Source: Desulforudis sp. (GTDB lineage Bacteria; Bacillota; Desulfotomaculia; Desulfotomaculales; Desulforudaceae). From it: a stretch of DNA of 45,944 nucleotides. Of the stretch, positions 8,322 through 17,691 are shown one piece after another. The DNA lies in assembly GCA_003604975.1 (NCBI GenBank), contig QZIR01000005.1, forward strand, positions 1-45,944, read 5' to 3'. The notes under the pieces were generated by a model, which saw only the letters and a program-made list of their open reading frames with translations, had not been told where the DNA came from and ran no database searches. Within the stretch, counting starts at the first letter, position 1, and each line of letters begins with the position of its first letter. Both the position numbers and the translations under genes were made by a program.

Positions 8322-9206
8322 ATGGAGTATTTTCTGGAGCAGGTCATTAACGGGCTTCAGCTGGGCCTGGTTTACGCGTTGATTGCCCTCGGCTACACCA
8401 TGGTTTACGGGATCGTCAAACTGATCAATTTTGCCCACGGCGATGTATTCATGGTCGGTGCCTTCATCGGGTATTTTGGTTTTACAAACTGGGGGTTGCC
8501 CTGGCCGCTGGCCATCGTGGTGGCAGCGGTTCTTTGTGCCTGCCTCGGTGTGCTGATTGAGCGGATTGCCTACCGGCCGCTGCGTTACACGGCCCGGATT
8601 ATGGCGCTGATCAGTGCCATCGGTGTGTCCTTCTTTATCGAGTATTTCTGTAGCCTGAAGTTCATGTTCGGTCCCAACTACCGTGTGGTACAGCGACCCT
8701 TTGAAGAAATCTACTGGAGTATCGGCGGGGTGACCATCTCCAATATCCAGGTGCTCATATTTGTTACTGTGGTCTGCATGCTGGTCGGTCTGCAGTACTT
8801 GGTGCAGCGCACCAAGATCGGGGCGGCCATGCGTACAGTATCGTTCGACCACGATACGGCCCGCCTGATGGGTGTTAATGTGGACAAGACGATCTCCTTC
8901 ACGTTCGGGATCGGTGCGGCCCTCGCTGCGGTAGGCGGTGTACTTTTCGCGATTGCCTACCCGCAGATCTGGACCTTTATGGGAGTGATGCCCGGACTCA
9001 AAGCCTTTACCGCTGCCGTGCTAGGGGGTATCGGCCTGATTCCCGGAGCCATGCTCGGGGCCTTGATTATGGGCCAAGCCGAGGTGATGACGGCGGCGTT
9101 TATCTCTTCCCAATTGCGTGACGCCATTGCTTTTTCGATCCTGATCCTGGTGCTCTTGGTCAGGCCGTGCGGTATCCTTGGCAAGACTCAGCCGGAGAAG
9201 GTTTAA
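8322..9206 (+). CDS. livH: branched-chain amino-acid ABC transporter permease LivH
   Basis: A 294-residue inner-membrane permease of the LivH family. The N terminus QVINGLQLGLVYALIALGYTMVYGIVKLINFAHGD is the family signature. The conserved loop near the C terminus (FTAAVLGGIGLIPGAMLGALIMG) is where the ATPases dock. About eight hydrophobic segments are visible. With LivM it forms the membrane channel of the transporter. ATG 8322 is the start; GCAGGGGG lies about 15 bases upstream. Confidence 0.93.
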   Translation: MEYFLEQVINGLQLGLVYALIALGYTMVYGIVKLINFAHGDVFMVGAFIGYFGFTNWGLPWPLAIVVAAVLCACLGVLIERIAYRPLRYTARIMALISAIGVSFFIEYFCSLKFMFGPNYRVVQRPFEEIYWSIGGVTISNIQVLIFVTVVCMLVGLQYLVQRTKIGAAMRTVSFDHDTARLMGVNVDKTISFTFGIGAALAAVGGVLFAIAYPQIWTFMGVMPGLKAFTAAVLGGIGLIPGAMLGALIMGQAEVMTAAFISSQLRDAIAFSILILVLLVRPCGILGKTQPEKV

Positions 9207-9227
9207 GTTTAAGGAAGGATTCGAGAT

Positions 9228-10226
9228 ATGGCATTGAAAGACGGAAAAAGGGTACTGGTCTTTATCGCCGGGGTTATTGCCGTCTATGCCCTGGTTAAGC
9301 TCCTGGCGATGACCGGTTTTCTCAACCCCTATTGGCTACGGATACTTGACCAGGCTCTGATCATGACGATTGGCGCCCTAGGCCTCAGTGTCATCTTCGG
9401 TATTTCCGGCCAGTTTTCCATCGGTCACGCGGCCTTTTTCGGTATCGGCGCCTACAGTGCCGGTCTGGTTACCAAGTCGTTGGGCGGTGACCCGTTCACC
9501 TTTCTGCTTGCCCTGGCTACCGGCGCGTTTATGGCCGGCTTGGTGGCTTTCCTCATCGGTCTTCCCGTGCTGCGCCTGACCTCAGACTACCTGGGCATTG
9601 CCACGCTCGGCTTTGGCATTATCGTCAAGGTCGGTTTTGACAACGCCAACAAGGTGATTCCGGAGATGGGCGGGGCCACCGGCATGACCGGTATTCCCCA
9701 GGTGGCGAATTTTGAGTGGATCTTTATCTTTTGTATTTTGAGTATTGTCCTGGCACGCAACCTTGTCCAGTCCGGGCATGGCCGAGCCTGTACCGCCCTC
9801 CGGGAGGACGAGGTGGCCGCGAACGTGGTTGGTATCAACATTTTTCGGTACAAGATGTTGGCTTTTGTTTTCGGCTGTACCCTAGCTGGCTTGGCCGGCG
9901 CGCTGTACGCCCACCGTTATCCCTTCCTGCACCCGTCCAGTTTTGACTTCCTGCCCTCGATCGACTTCCTAATTATCGTGGTGCTTGGCGGGATGGGAAG
10001 CCTGACCGGTACCATTGTCACCGCCATTGGTTGGGTATTCCTACTGGAAGGACTGCGCACGGTACTCGGTTCAACCTTTGTAGACTACCGGGGTGTGATC
10101 TACGCCCTGCTCCTAATCATCGTGATCCTGGTTCGTCGCCAGGGAATTTTCGGGAACAAGGAATATGGGTTCCTTGCCCCGGTAGTCCGTCGTAAGGAGG
10201 GTCGAAATGCCACTATTGAAAGCTGA
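9228..10226 (+). CDS. livM: branched-chain amino-acid ABC transporter permease LivM
   Basis: A 332-residue LivM-family permease, partner of LivH. Signatures are LGLSVIFGISGQFSIGHAAFFGIGAYSAG (about 52-80), LPVLRLTSDYLGIATLGFG and the ATPase-docking region LIIVVLGGMGSLTGTIVTA near the C terminus. Start ATG 9228 follows AAGGAAGG. Its last 20 bases overlap the start of livG, suggesting translational coupling. Confidence 0.93.
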   Translation: MALKDGKRVLVFIAGVIAVYALVKLLAMTGFLNPYWLRILDQALIMTIGALGLSVIFGISGQFSIGHAAFFGIGAYSAGLVTKSLGGDPFTFLLALATGAFMAGLVAFLIGLPVLRLTSDYLGIATLGFGIIVKVGFDNANKVIPEMGGATGMTGIPQVANFEWIFIFCILSIVLARNLVQSGHGRACTALREDEVAANVVGINIFRYKMLAFVFGCTLAGLAGALYAHRYPFLHPSSFDFLPSIDFLIIVVLGGMGSLTGTIVTAIGWVFLLEGLRTVLGSTFVDYRGVIYALLLIIVILVRRQGIFGNKEYGFLAPVVRRKEGRNATIES

Positions 10227-10977
10227 AGACCTGGGCATTAATTTTGGTGGCCTAAAGGCAGTAAGCAATTTCAACCTACAGATCGAATCAGGGGAGATCG
10301 TGGGCCTCATCGGGCCTAACGGCGCCGGTAAGACCACGGTATTCAACCTTATTACCGGCTATTTCCCGCCTACCACCGGCACCATTACTTTTGACGGAAC
10401 CACCGTAAACGGGCGAAAGCCGTACCAGATATGCCAGCTTGGTATTGCCCGAACCTTTCAGAACATTCGGCTGTTTGGCCAAAACACCGTTCTGGACAAC
10501 GTGTTGGTAGCCTTTCACCCCCGCAGCCGTTACTGGCTGATCGACGCTTTCCTGCGTACGCCTCGCTTCATGGCCGAAGAAGCCCGGATTACCGAAGAGG
10601 CGGAGGAGCTGCTCGATACGCTGGGCCTCTTACCGCGTGCTTACGACCGGGCAGCTTCCCTGCCCTACGGTGCGCAGCGGCGGTTGGAAATAGCGCGGGC
10701 CCTGGCCTGCCGGCCGAAATTGCTTCTACTGGACGAGCCTGCGGCCGGTATGAACCCGTCGGAAGTACGTGACCTGGTGGAACTCGTCAAGTTTGTTAAA
10801 GAAAAGTTTGACCTCACGGTATTGCTCATCGAACACCAGATGGGTCTGGTAATGAACGTCTGCGAACGGCTGGTGGTCATGGACTTCGGGGTGACCATCG
10901 CTGAAGGCCTGCCGCACGAGGTACGCGAAGACCCGAAGGTCCTAAGCGCTTATCTCGGTAAGGGGGCAGTGGCCTGA
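10207..10977 (+). CDS. livG: branched-chain amino-acid ABC transporter ATPase LivG
   Basis: A 256-residue ABC ATPase. The Walker A motif is GPNGAGKTTVFN (about residues 37-48), Walker B is LLLLDEPAAGMNP, and the LivG-type insertion (FHPRSRYWLIDAFLRTPRF) is present. The signature loop reads LPYGAQRRLEIARAL, a common LivG variation on LSGGQ. It energises LivHM together with LivF. ATG 10207 follows AAGGAGGG and lies inside the end of livM. Confidence 0.93.
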   Translation: MPLLKAEDLGINFGGLKAVSNFNLQIESGEIVGLIGPNGAGKTTVFNLITGYFPPTTGTITFDGTTVNGRKPYQICQLGIARTFQNIRLFGQNTVLDNVLVAFHPRSRYWLIDAFLRTPRFMAEEARITEEAEELLDTLGLLPRAYDRAASLPYGAQRRLEIARALACRPKLLLLDEPAAGMNPSEVRDLVELVKFVKEKFDLTVLLIEHQMGLVMNVCERLVVMDFGVTIAEGLPHEVREDPKVLSAYLGKGAVA

Positions 10978-11687
10978 TGCTAACGGTTAGAAATCTCAGC
11001 GTTTACTACGGCGCCATCCAGGCCGTACAGGATATCTCCTTTGAAGTGAAGGAAGGCGAAGTCGTGACCCTGATCGGCGCCAACGGGGCCGGAAAGAGCA
11101 CGACCCTACGTACCATTTCCTCGTTGATTAAGCCCAAAAATGGGGAAATCACTTTCGAGGACAAGACCGTTACCAACCTCAAACCGCACCAGATCGTGGG
11201 GCTGGGCCTGATCCACGTGCCTGAGGGTCGTAAGATTATCGGTAACTTTACCGTGCGCGATAACCTCAAGATGGGAGCGTTCTTACGGAAGGACAAGGCC
11301 GGGATCATTGAGTCGATGGAGGAAGTGTTCGCCCGTTTCCCCCGCTTGAAAGAGCGGGAAAAACAGCTTGGCGGAACCCTTTCCGGCGGCGAACAGCAGA
11401 TGCTGGCCATCGGCCGGGGGCTGATGGCGAAACCGCGGCTCCTGTTACTGGATGAGCCTTCGATGGGACTGTCACCGATCCTTACGGAAGAGATCTTTGA
11501 GATTATCCGGACCATCAACCAGAAGGGCACCACGATTCTGCTCGTGGAACAGAACGCTTACATGGCGCTGCAGGTCGCCCACCGGGCCTATGTGCTCGAA
11601 ACCGGGCGGGTGGTAATGTCCGGCGATTCGCAGACCCTGCGGGATGATCAGAGGATACGGGCGGCGTATCTGGGCGAAATCGCTTGA
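10977..11687 (+). CDS. livF: branched-chain amino-acid ABC transporter ATPase LivF
   Basis: A 236-residue ABC ATPase, the usual partner of LivG. Walker A is GANGAGKSTTLRT (about 36-48), the LivF-specific segment is HVPEGRKIIGNFTVRDNL, the signature is LSGGEQQMLAIGRGL, and Walker B is LLLLDEPSMGLSP. The first base of its ATG is the last base of the livG stop codon, so the two are tightly coupled. It is the last gene of the operon and is followed by a terminator. Confidence 0.93.
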   Translation: MLTVRNLSVYYGAIQAVQDISFEVKEGEVVTLIGANGAGKSTTLRTISSLIKPKNGEITFEDKTVTNLKPHQIVGLGLIHVPEGRKIIGNFTVRDNLKMGAFLRKDKAGIIESMEEVFARFPRLKEREKQLGGTLSGGEQQMLAIGRGLMAKPRLLLLDEPSMGLSPILTEEIFEIIRTINQKGTTILLVEQNAYMALQVAHRAYVLETGRVVMSGDSQTLRDDQRIRAAYLGEIA

Positions 11688-11762
11688 GCGACCACCGCGT
11701 TCGCGCAGAGGGTTGATAAACTTCTATGAACCCTCGTAGAGGATTGATGATTATACAATCTG

Positions 11763-11797
11763 AGGCTTTCCCCTGGTTATCGGGGGAGAGCCTTTTT
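11763..11797 (+). terminator. Rho-independent terminator after livF
   Basis: AGGCTTTCCCC pairs with GGGGAGAGCCT (one G-T pair), followed by TTTTTCATT. A second, weaker hairpin (GAGGGTT / AACCCTC, 11708-11735) lies upstream. Confidence 0.88.
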
Positions 11798-11894
11798 CAT
11801 TGGTTTCCTACGAAGAATAGGGGATCCTGGCAGGATTTTGTAAGCCGCCGCACGAAATAACTGTCAGACAATTGGAACGGGTGGTGAGCTAACG

Positions 11895-12476
11895 TTGGGA
11901 CGGCGGGAGCAACTGGCGGTGCTGATGGTCATCGCCGTGATTGTGTTCGGACTGGGGTACAAGTATGCCGTGGTCAAAAGCCGGGCTGAGATGGTGCCGG
12001 CGGTCGAGAGGGCGGCGGATATTGTAGCCAGTGAGATCACGGTGCACGTCGCCGGTGCAGTGGAGAAACCCGGAGTGTACCGCTTGGAACGGGGCAGTCG
12101 TGTGGCCGATGCGGTCACCGTGGCCGATCCGCTGCCCACGTCTGAACTAAATGCCCTGAATCTGGCGGCTGTCCTTCAGGACGGGCAGAAGGTCTTTGTA
12201 CCGGAAAAACCGCCGCTGCCTGCCGGTACCGGAAATGAAGCCGATATGGCGCCACCTGCCCCACCGGGCACGGGCGTCGGCGGCAAGATCAACATTAATA
12301 CCGCGGACGTTGGCCAACTCCAGCACCTGCCCGGGATCGGTCCGGCTCTGGCCGACCGTATTGTACGCTATCGCCAGGAACACGGCCCGTTTTCGTCGGT
12401 CGAGGAGATCGTGAATGTGTCCGGGATCGGGGAAAAAAAGCTGGAGGGGTTACAGGACTACGCCACCACGTATTGA
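11895..12476 (+). CDS. comEA: competence protein ComEA (SLBB plus helix-hairpin-helix DNA-binding)
   Basis: A 193-residue membrane-anchored DNA receptor for transformation. One membrane segment (about 8-22) precedes an SLBB-like domain (ITVHVAGAVEKPGVYRLERGSRVADAV), a Pro/Gly linker, and a C-terminal helix-hairpin-helix pair with the ComEA hallmark ININTADVGQLQHLPGIGPALADRIVRYR and SGIGEKKLEGL. The start is taken as TTG 11895 after GGTGGTGAG. comEC follows within 90 bases, the usual partnership. Confidence 0.9.
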   Translation: MGRREQLAVLMVIAVIVFGLGYKYAVVKSRAEMVPAVERAADIVASEITVHVAGAVEKPGVYRLERGSRVADAVTVADPLPTSELNALNLAAVLQDGQKVFVPEKPPLPAGTGNEADMAPPAPPGTGVGGKININTADVGQLQHLPGIGPALADRIVRYRQEHGPFSSVEEIVNVSGIGEKKLEGLQDYATTY

Positions 12477-12565
12477 GAGGTGGGAAGTGAGAGGCGAGAG
12501 GCGGGATACTACCGAGCTTAGCGTTTCCTTATGCGTATTTGCCGTTTGGGTAAAAGGAGTATCTG

Positions 12566-15031
12566 ATGTTGTCGAGACCGCTCGTGCTGTTCATCTTTCT
12601 TTTCGCGCTGGGTATCCTCCTGGCCCCGTACATAACCCTACCCGTGGGGTCGACGCTTTTGGCCTCGATGACGGCCCTGGTTGTGGCCGGTCTGTTCTAC
12701 CTCTGGTCGAATAAGTCCACCCGCCTTCTTTTCTACGCCCTTTTTGTATTGCTGGGCGTGATCACCGCCCAGCTGGACCTCAAAGCGGCGGTTTCGCCCC
12801 TCGAGCGCTGGGTTGGCCAACCCGTGGTCGTGGAGGGGACGGTTGACCGTGACCCTGAGGTCAGGGAAGACCGGGCGATCTATACTCTGGCGGTGGAGAG
12901 GGCCACCATTGGGCCGGAAACACTGGATGAGCCGGGGGGGCGGGTTCTGGTCACCCACTACCAACCGGGTACGGTGTACGGCTATGGGGACGTCCTGGAG
13001 GTCCGCGGACTACTGCAAATACCCTCCGGGCCTGGAAACCCCGGCGCCTTCGACTACCGAGCCTATCTGGAACGGATGGGTATTGCCCTGGTCGTAACGG
13101 TCAGCGGGGATGAGGCGGTGGTCAAGACCGGGGTCGGTGGAAACCGCCTGGTGGCCCAGGCCCTGTGGGTTAAAGGGCGCTTGTGCAGCGGGCTCGACTG
13201 GGCGCTTGAACCGGCTGCCGCGGAAATAGTTAAGGGCATCACTCTGGGTATGCGCAGCGGTATCGACCCGCAGGTTCGGGAAGTATTCACCGCAACCGGG
13301 GTTGTACACATCCTGGCCGTCAGCGGCCTGCACGTCGGCTTCCTCCTGGGGCCGGTCGTGTTGCTCCTGAACGCCTTCCGTCTCAAACCGGCCTGGATTA
13401 TCGCTGTGGGGGCACTGGTGCTGTTCGCCTACATGCTGATGGTGGGCTTCAAGCCTTCCGTAGTGCGGGCCTCCACTATGGCGGTCATGCTCCTGGTCGC
13501 CTACCAGATCGGGCGTCCCCGTGACTGGCCAACCGTCCTGGCGGTGGCTGCTTTCGCCATCCTGCTCGCTAATCCCCTGTTGATCCACGACCCTGGATTC
13601 CAGCTGTCTTTCGCGGCCACCTGGGCTATTCTGTACCTCGGTCCGCTGGTAGTAAAAGCCCTCGACGCGGCGGCGGAGAAGACCGGACTGGGTTTCTGGC
13701 GCACATCGTTCAGTTGGGCAGTGGCCGTCCCGCTGGCCGCCCAGATCGGGACCGCGGCGCTTGTCGTCTACTACTACAACCTGGTTTCCCCGGTGGCCCT
13801 TTTGGCCAACCTGGTTGCCGTGCCGGTCGTAGCCCTGATCTTTGTTCTGGGTCTGGTGACGGCCCTGATGGGGGCGGTCGTTCCGGCGTTCGGCTGGCTT
13901 ACCGGCAGTGCCACCGGTGCTCTGGTTGACCTCTTTCTCTGGCTGGTAAACCTATTCGCGAGCCTTCCGGGGGCTTACTTTCACGTAGGCACCCCTGCTG
14001 CTGGCTCGATCGTAGCATATTTCCTGCTTCTGTTTGCCCTCGGACAGGCTTGCACCGAAAGCGGCTGGCGCGCGAGACTGGCCGACCTGAAGGAGACCGT
14101 GAGACTGTCCAGGCACACAGTTATGCTTATTGTCGCAATGCTGGTAGTGGGGGCGGTCTTCGTCTGGGTGATGATGCCAAGCGGGGGCGACCTTGAGGTC
14201 CACTTCATTGATGTTGGACAGGGAGACAGCTGCCTGATCCGAACACCGTCGGGGAAGACCCTGCTGATCGACGCCGGGGGCCGGGCGGGTGAACTGGAAA
14301 ACGCGGACTCGGGGGTGGGGAAAAAGGTGGTGGTACCTTACCTGCACCGGCTCGGGGTAAAAAAAATCGACGTGCTGGTTATGACCCATCCGCACGAAGA
14401 CCATATCGGCGGGGTACGGGCGGTCACGGAAGCCTTACCGGTGACCATGGCGGTCTTCCCGGCCCTCGATACCCGCTCCTACGGGGAACTGCCGGATTAC
14501 TACGTGACGCTGCTGAAGGAGATGCAGGACCGGGACATCGCCCTGCACGGGATCTCGGCCGGAGACCGGGTCCGACTAGATCCTCGGATCCGGATCGATG
14601 TCCTCGGCCCGATCCTGCCACCCATTATAGGGGGGCGTGCCGACCTCAACAACAACTCCCTGGTCCTACGGTTGACGTACGGACAGCATACCTTCCTCTT
14701 TACGGGCGATATCGAACAGGAGGCCCAGGCCCGGCTGATTATGTCGGGGGCGGACCTGCGCGCGCACATCCTGAAGGTTCCCCATCACGGCAGCGCTGCG
14801 TTTGTTCCTGCCTTTTTCGAAGCGGTTGATCCCGATATTGCAGTAATTCCGGTCGGGGCGAAAAACCGCTTCGGTCTGCCTAAGGAAGCCACCCTGGAAA
14901 AGCTCGAAGCCCTCGGTTCCCGTGTTTACCGTACCGACCTAGACGGGGCAGTGATTATCCGTAGTGACGGGTCGAAATTGGAGGCCCGGACGGGCCGCCT
15001 GAACGGGGACGCCCAAAAACCGGCCGCCTGA
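12566..15031 (+). CDS. comEC: DNA internalisation protein ComEC/Rec2
   Basis: An 821-residue membrane protein forming the DNA uptake channel. The N-terminal part (about 20-190) is the DUF4131/OB-like domain. The Competence domain with many membrane helices follows (ITLGMRSGIDPQVREVFTATGVVHILAVSGLHVGF onward). The C-terminal metallo-beta-lactamase-like domain starts near 545 (EVHFIDVGQGDSCLI) and carries MTHPHEDHIGG, the metal motif, and VPHHGS. Length and domain order are normal and intact. ATG 12566 follows AAAAGGAG. Confidence 0.93.
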   Translation: MLSRPLVLFIFLFALGILLAPYITLPVGSTLLASMTALVVAGLFYLWSNKSTRLLFYALFVLLGVITAQLDLKAAVSPLERWVGQPVVVEGTVDRDPEVREDRAIYTLAVERATIGPETLDEPGGRVLVTHYQPGTVYGYGDVLEVRGLLQIPSGPGNPGAFDYRAYLERMGIALVVTVSGDEAVVKTGVGGNRLVAQALWVKGRLCSGLDWALEPAAAEIVKGITLGMRSGIDPQVREVFTATGVVHILAVSGLHVGFLLGPVVLLLNAFRLKPAWIIAVGALVLFAYMLMVGFKPSVVRASTMAVMLLVAYQIGRPRDWPTVLAVAAFAILLANPLLIHDPGFQLSFAATWAILYLGPLVVKALDAAAEKTGLGFWRTSFSWAVAVPLAAQIGTAALVVYYYNLVSPVALLANLVAVPVVALIFVLGLVTALMGAVVPAFGWLTGSATGALVDLFLWLVNLFASLPGAYFHVGTPAAGSIVAYFLLLFALGQACTESGWRARLADLKETVRLSRHTVMLIVAMLVVGAVFVWVMMPSGGDLEVHFIDVGQGDSCLIRTPSGKTLLIDAGGRAGELENADSGVGKKVVVPYLHRLGVKKIDVLVMTHPHEDHIGGVRAVTEALPVTMAVFPALDTRSYGELPDYYVTLLKEMQDRDIALHGISAGDRVRLDPRIRIDVLGPILPPIIGGRADLNNNSLVLRLTYGQHTFLFTGDIEQEAQARLIMSGADLRAHILKVPHHGSAAFVPAFFEAVDPDIAVIPVGAKNRFGLPKEATLEKLEALGSRVYRTDLDGAVIIRSDGSKLEARTGRLNGDAQKPAA

Positions 15032-15191
15032 AAACGTGACCCTTTGGCTCGTCCGGCGTCGGTGGGGGCGTGTAAACCGGGAAGACGAGGCTTCCTCCTA
15101 AAATTTACTATGTGGTTTTTGCTAACCGCCGGAAAAAAATGCCGTCTACCGCCATAGGTTTGTAATAAAGCAGGCCTGGCAGGTGGTGTCT

Positions 15192-16010
15192 ATGTCCGGG
15201 GTGTTGCGAAGGGTGGCGGTCGTTGGACTCCTGGCGGCGGTGGTAACGATTGCCGGATGCGGTTACCAGTCCGCCCAAAGGGCGATTGTGCAAGAATACA
15301 TTCAGGCGGTCGCCGCCGGCGACTGGGAGAAGGCCTACGAACGGGCGTACACGGGCAGTGCCCCCGGGATGTATCCCAACCTGGACGGATACGTGTTGGC
15401 CGTAAAAAGCATCGGTCTGGATGAACTCTTCCGGGGCCGGGTGAAGTTGGGCCGGACGATCATCCGGGGGAACCAGGTAGAGGTACCGGCATTTTTCAGG
15501 CTGGCCGACGGGCGTGAGTATGAAGGAAGTTTCGTCCTGGATGACCGGATGGGATACTGGAGTCTCCGCTCCGGCTTCCCAGAGATCCGGGGTAAGGAAC
15601 CGAACGGGGTTACCGGCCAGGGTTACGGCCAGTTTTGGCATATTGAGGTTTCCTACCACATCAGACCGTGGGTGGAGAACCACCGGCTTACCGAACTGGG
15701 GACAGTGTACCGTATCTCAAGCCTGGAAGGGAGCATTCTCAGCTATTCGTGGCGGGGAACGTCGGTGCTGTCCAGTGCGTCCGGACAGTTCACGGCGGAC
15801 GGTGCGGTAAAGGTCTTGGAACCGATCCGCTCCGACCAGGCGGACGTGTCTTCTCGCCGCTTGACGTTTAAGGAACTGCGGGAGGCGCTGGCGACCACCG
15901 AAGTGACCATCGCCTGGCGCGGGTACGACGGTGTGGAACGTTACGAGCAGTTGAAGCTGGACCCGGGTTCATTCTGCGAAGGCTACATCAAACCCATCTC
16001 CGGATGGTAA
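15192..16010 (+). CDS. putative lipoprotein, unknown function
   Basis: I do not recognise the family. The protein is 272 residues from ATG 15192 (AGGTGG at 6-base spacing; a GTG at 15183 is an alternative). A basic start, a hydrophobic stretch and VTIAGC give a convincing lipoprotein signal, so it should be anchored outside the membrane. The segment after the Cys (IVQEYIQAVAAGDWEKAYERAY) resembles the opening helix of NTF2-like domains, which may repeat once. It sits between comEC and holA without obvious functional connection to either. Confidence 0.7.
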   Translation: MSGVLRRVAVVGLLAAVVTIAGCGYQSAQRAIVQEYIQAVAAGDWEKAYERAYTGSAPGMYPNLDGYVLAVKSIGLDELFRGRVKLGRTIIRGNQVEVPAFFRLADGREYEGSFVLDDRMGYWSLRSGFPEIRGKEPNGVTGQGYGQFWHIEVSYHIRPWVENHRLTELGTVYRISSLEGSILSYSWRGTSVLSSASGQFTADGAVKVLEPIRSDQADVSSRRLTFKELREALATTEVTIAWRGYDGVERYEQLKLDPGSFCEGYIKPISGW

Positions 16011-16017
16011 GGTGATC

Positions 16018-16026
16018 CGTGATATA
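16018..16026 (+). promoter_or_regulatory. candidate extended -10 promoter for holA
   Basis: TGATATAAT matches an extended -10 box (TGnTATAAT). No good -35 box lies 17 bases upstream. Transcription from here would give an untranslated leader containing GGGTT and AACCC arms (about 16040-16053) before holA. Confidence 0.45.
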
Positions 16027-16098
16027 ATTGGTTATTCGCCGGGTTATAAACCCAGACCGGCCAGCAATAAAAACTAAGAAGCACTTCGGAGGAAACCG

Positions 16099-17154
16099 TT
16101 GAAGTACTACCAGGATTTCGTGGATGCCTTGTCCCGGGATCGGGTGGCTCCGGTCTACCTGTTTTACGGGGACGAGGTTTTTCTGCACCGTAAGGCGCTG
16201 GAGCGCTTGAAAGACAAGCTCCTGGCTCCGGGTACGGCTGACTTTGATATGACTATACTGGACGGGGAAGAGGTGGCGCTGCCCGACATTGTGCGGGCCG
16301 CCCAGACCACTCCGGTACTGAATCCGGTACGCCTGGTGATCGTGCGCCCGGCGCCGTTCCTGGCCAGTGCCGGGAAGAAGCGGAACACAGAGGAAGACCG
16401 CCGGGAAACGGACACCGAACCAAAGGGTCAGGCACCGCTGGTACGCTACCTGGAGGCGCCGCTGTCTTCCACGTGCCTGGTCTTCTGTAATCCTGGGCCG
16501 GTTGACCGCCGGCGCAAGGCTTATAAGCTGATTGCTGATCACGGGGTCGCGATCGATTTTGAGTTGCTCAAGCGGCCGGATACGGCGAAGTGGCTCCAGC
16601 GGGAGGTGCGCCGCGCTGGGAAGCAGTTTACGCCGGCGGCGCTGGACAGACTGCAGGATTGGGCGCTGCCAGGCCTGGACGGGCTGTCCCGGGAACTGGA
16701 AAAGGTCCTTCTGCACGCCGGGGATTCCCACGTGGTGCAGTTGTCCGACGTGGAAGCGGTGGTCGTCCCCACCCGGGAAGAGACCATCTTCCAAGTCGTT
16801 GACGCGATCGGCGTGAAGAACGGTTCGGGGGCTCTGGAGGGGATTCGGAGCCTATTGGCCGCCAAGGAGCCCCCGCTGAAGATTTTGGCGATGCTCGCCA
16901 GGCAGTTCCGGTTAACCCTTTGTGTGCAGGAACTGGCCGCGTCCGGCCTGCGCGAGACCGAGATTGCCTCCGCGCTGCAGACCAGGCCTTTCGTGGTCCG
17001 TAAGATCCGGGAACAGTCCGGCATGTTCACCCGAGCCCAGGCGCTTTATGCGCTGGAAGGGTGCCTCGAGATCGACAGCGACATTAAATCAGGCCGCCGG
17101 GAATTTCTGCCCGCGGTGTCCGACCTGCTCCTCCGGGTCTGCCTTTCCAAATAA
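16099..17154 (+). CDS. holA: DNA polymerase III subunit delta
   Basis: A 351-residue HolA protein, the subunit of the clamp loader that opens the beta clamp. The N terminus YYQDFVDALSRDRVAPVYLFYGDEVFLHRKALERL is the family opening, with the GDE triad of the clamp-binding element. The middle domain contains FQVVDAIGVKNGSGAL and the C-terminal collar domain contains ILAMLARQFRLTL. Domain order and length are normal. It starts at TTG 16099 behind CGGAGGAAA. holA next to rpsT is a common Firmicutes arrangement. Confidence 0.93.
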   Translation: MKYYQDFVDALSRDRVAPVYLFYGDEVFLHRKALERLKDKLLAPGTADFDMTILDGEEVALPDIVRAAQTTPVLNPVRLVIVRPAPFLASAGKKRNTEEDRRETDTEPKGQAPLVRYLEAPLSSTCLVFCNPGPVDRRRKAYKLIADHGVAIDFELLKRPDTAKWLQREVRRAGKQFTPAALDRLQDWALPGLDGLSRELEKVLLHAGDSHVVQLSDVEAVVVPTREETIFQVVDAIGVKNGSGALEGIRSLLAAKEPPLKILAMLARQFRLTLCVQELAASGLRETEIASALQTRPFVVRKIREQSGMFTRAQALYALEGCLEIDSDIKSGRREFLPAVSDLLLRVCLSK

Positions 17155-17175
17155 AAAGCCCTTTCGAAAAGGGCC
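17152..17175 (-). terminator. Rho-independent terminator of rpsT
   Basis: On the minus strand GCCCTTT and AAAGGGC pair around a 3-base loop, followed by TTTTTATTT. Only the minus strand has the T run, so it serves rpsT. Confidence 0.85.
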
Positions 17176-17217
17176 GGACAAGGAACTTCTATAAGAACGA
17201 GAAAAACGCGATGCACC

Positions 17218-17475
17218 TTATGTGCTCGCGTTCATTCTTTTCGTCAGCCGTGACTTCTTACGGGCGGCTGTTTTCTTATGCATAATACCCTTGGTTACGG
17301 CTTTATCGATCTTGATCAGCGCGGTGCGGAGTTTGTCCTGGGTGTCCTCCCCGGTGGCCAGCGCTGTCTCGTACTTCTTGATCGTTGTTTTCAGCGCCGA
17401 CTTAATCCGCCGATTACGTTCCGTACGCTTCCGGGCGGTCTCGATGCGCTTCAAAGCAGAGCGACTGTGTGCCAA
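17218..17475 (-). CDS. rpsT: 30S ribosomal protein S20
   Basis: An 85-residue, highly basic protein matching S20, which binds 16S rRNA in the body of the small subunit. The typical pattern is visible: SALKRIETARKRTERNRRIKSALKT, then DKAVTKGIMHKKTAARKKSRLTKR. The start is TTG 17475 following GGGAGGTGATT. It is divergent from the following genes and has its own promoter and terminator. Confidence 0.95.
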   Translation of the reverse strand: MAHSRSALKRIETARKRTERNRRIKSALKTTIKKYETALATGEDTQDKLRTALIKIDKAVTKGIMHKKTAARKKSRLTKRMNAST

Positions 17476-17497
17476 GCTTAATCACCTCCCACAGGGC

Positions 17498-17526
17498 ATT
17501 TTACCATTCCAGTCTGTAAGATGCAA
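17498..17526 (-). promoter_or_regulatory. sigma-A promoter of rpsT
   Basis: On the minus strand TTGCAT and TAAAAT are separated by exactly 17 bases. Transcription would begin about 15 bases before the Shine-Dalgarno of rpsT. Confidence 0.75.
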
Positions 17527-17691
17527 GCAAAAGCTAGCAAAACTGCCGCAAAGAGTACTACATTACTCAAAAACCCGTTGGAAATAGGCTTCGCTGAGTC
17601 CAACTTCGGTTATCTGTTAACGGATGGTATAGCCGAGGCGTTTTTGGCAAAAGCTTATAGGTAGAATTTGAGAAAAGGAGGTGTATATGCT

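Noticed and set aside
8247-8852. A 201-codon minus-strand frame opposite livH
   Set aside because: Composition is His/Asp/Gln-rich with no recognisable domain, as expected from the reverse of a membrane-protein gene.
12477-12510. Purine-rich stretch with repeated GAGAGG units between comEA and comEC
   Set aside because: Only two or three imperfect units; too short to call a repeat family from this window alone.
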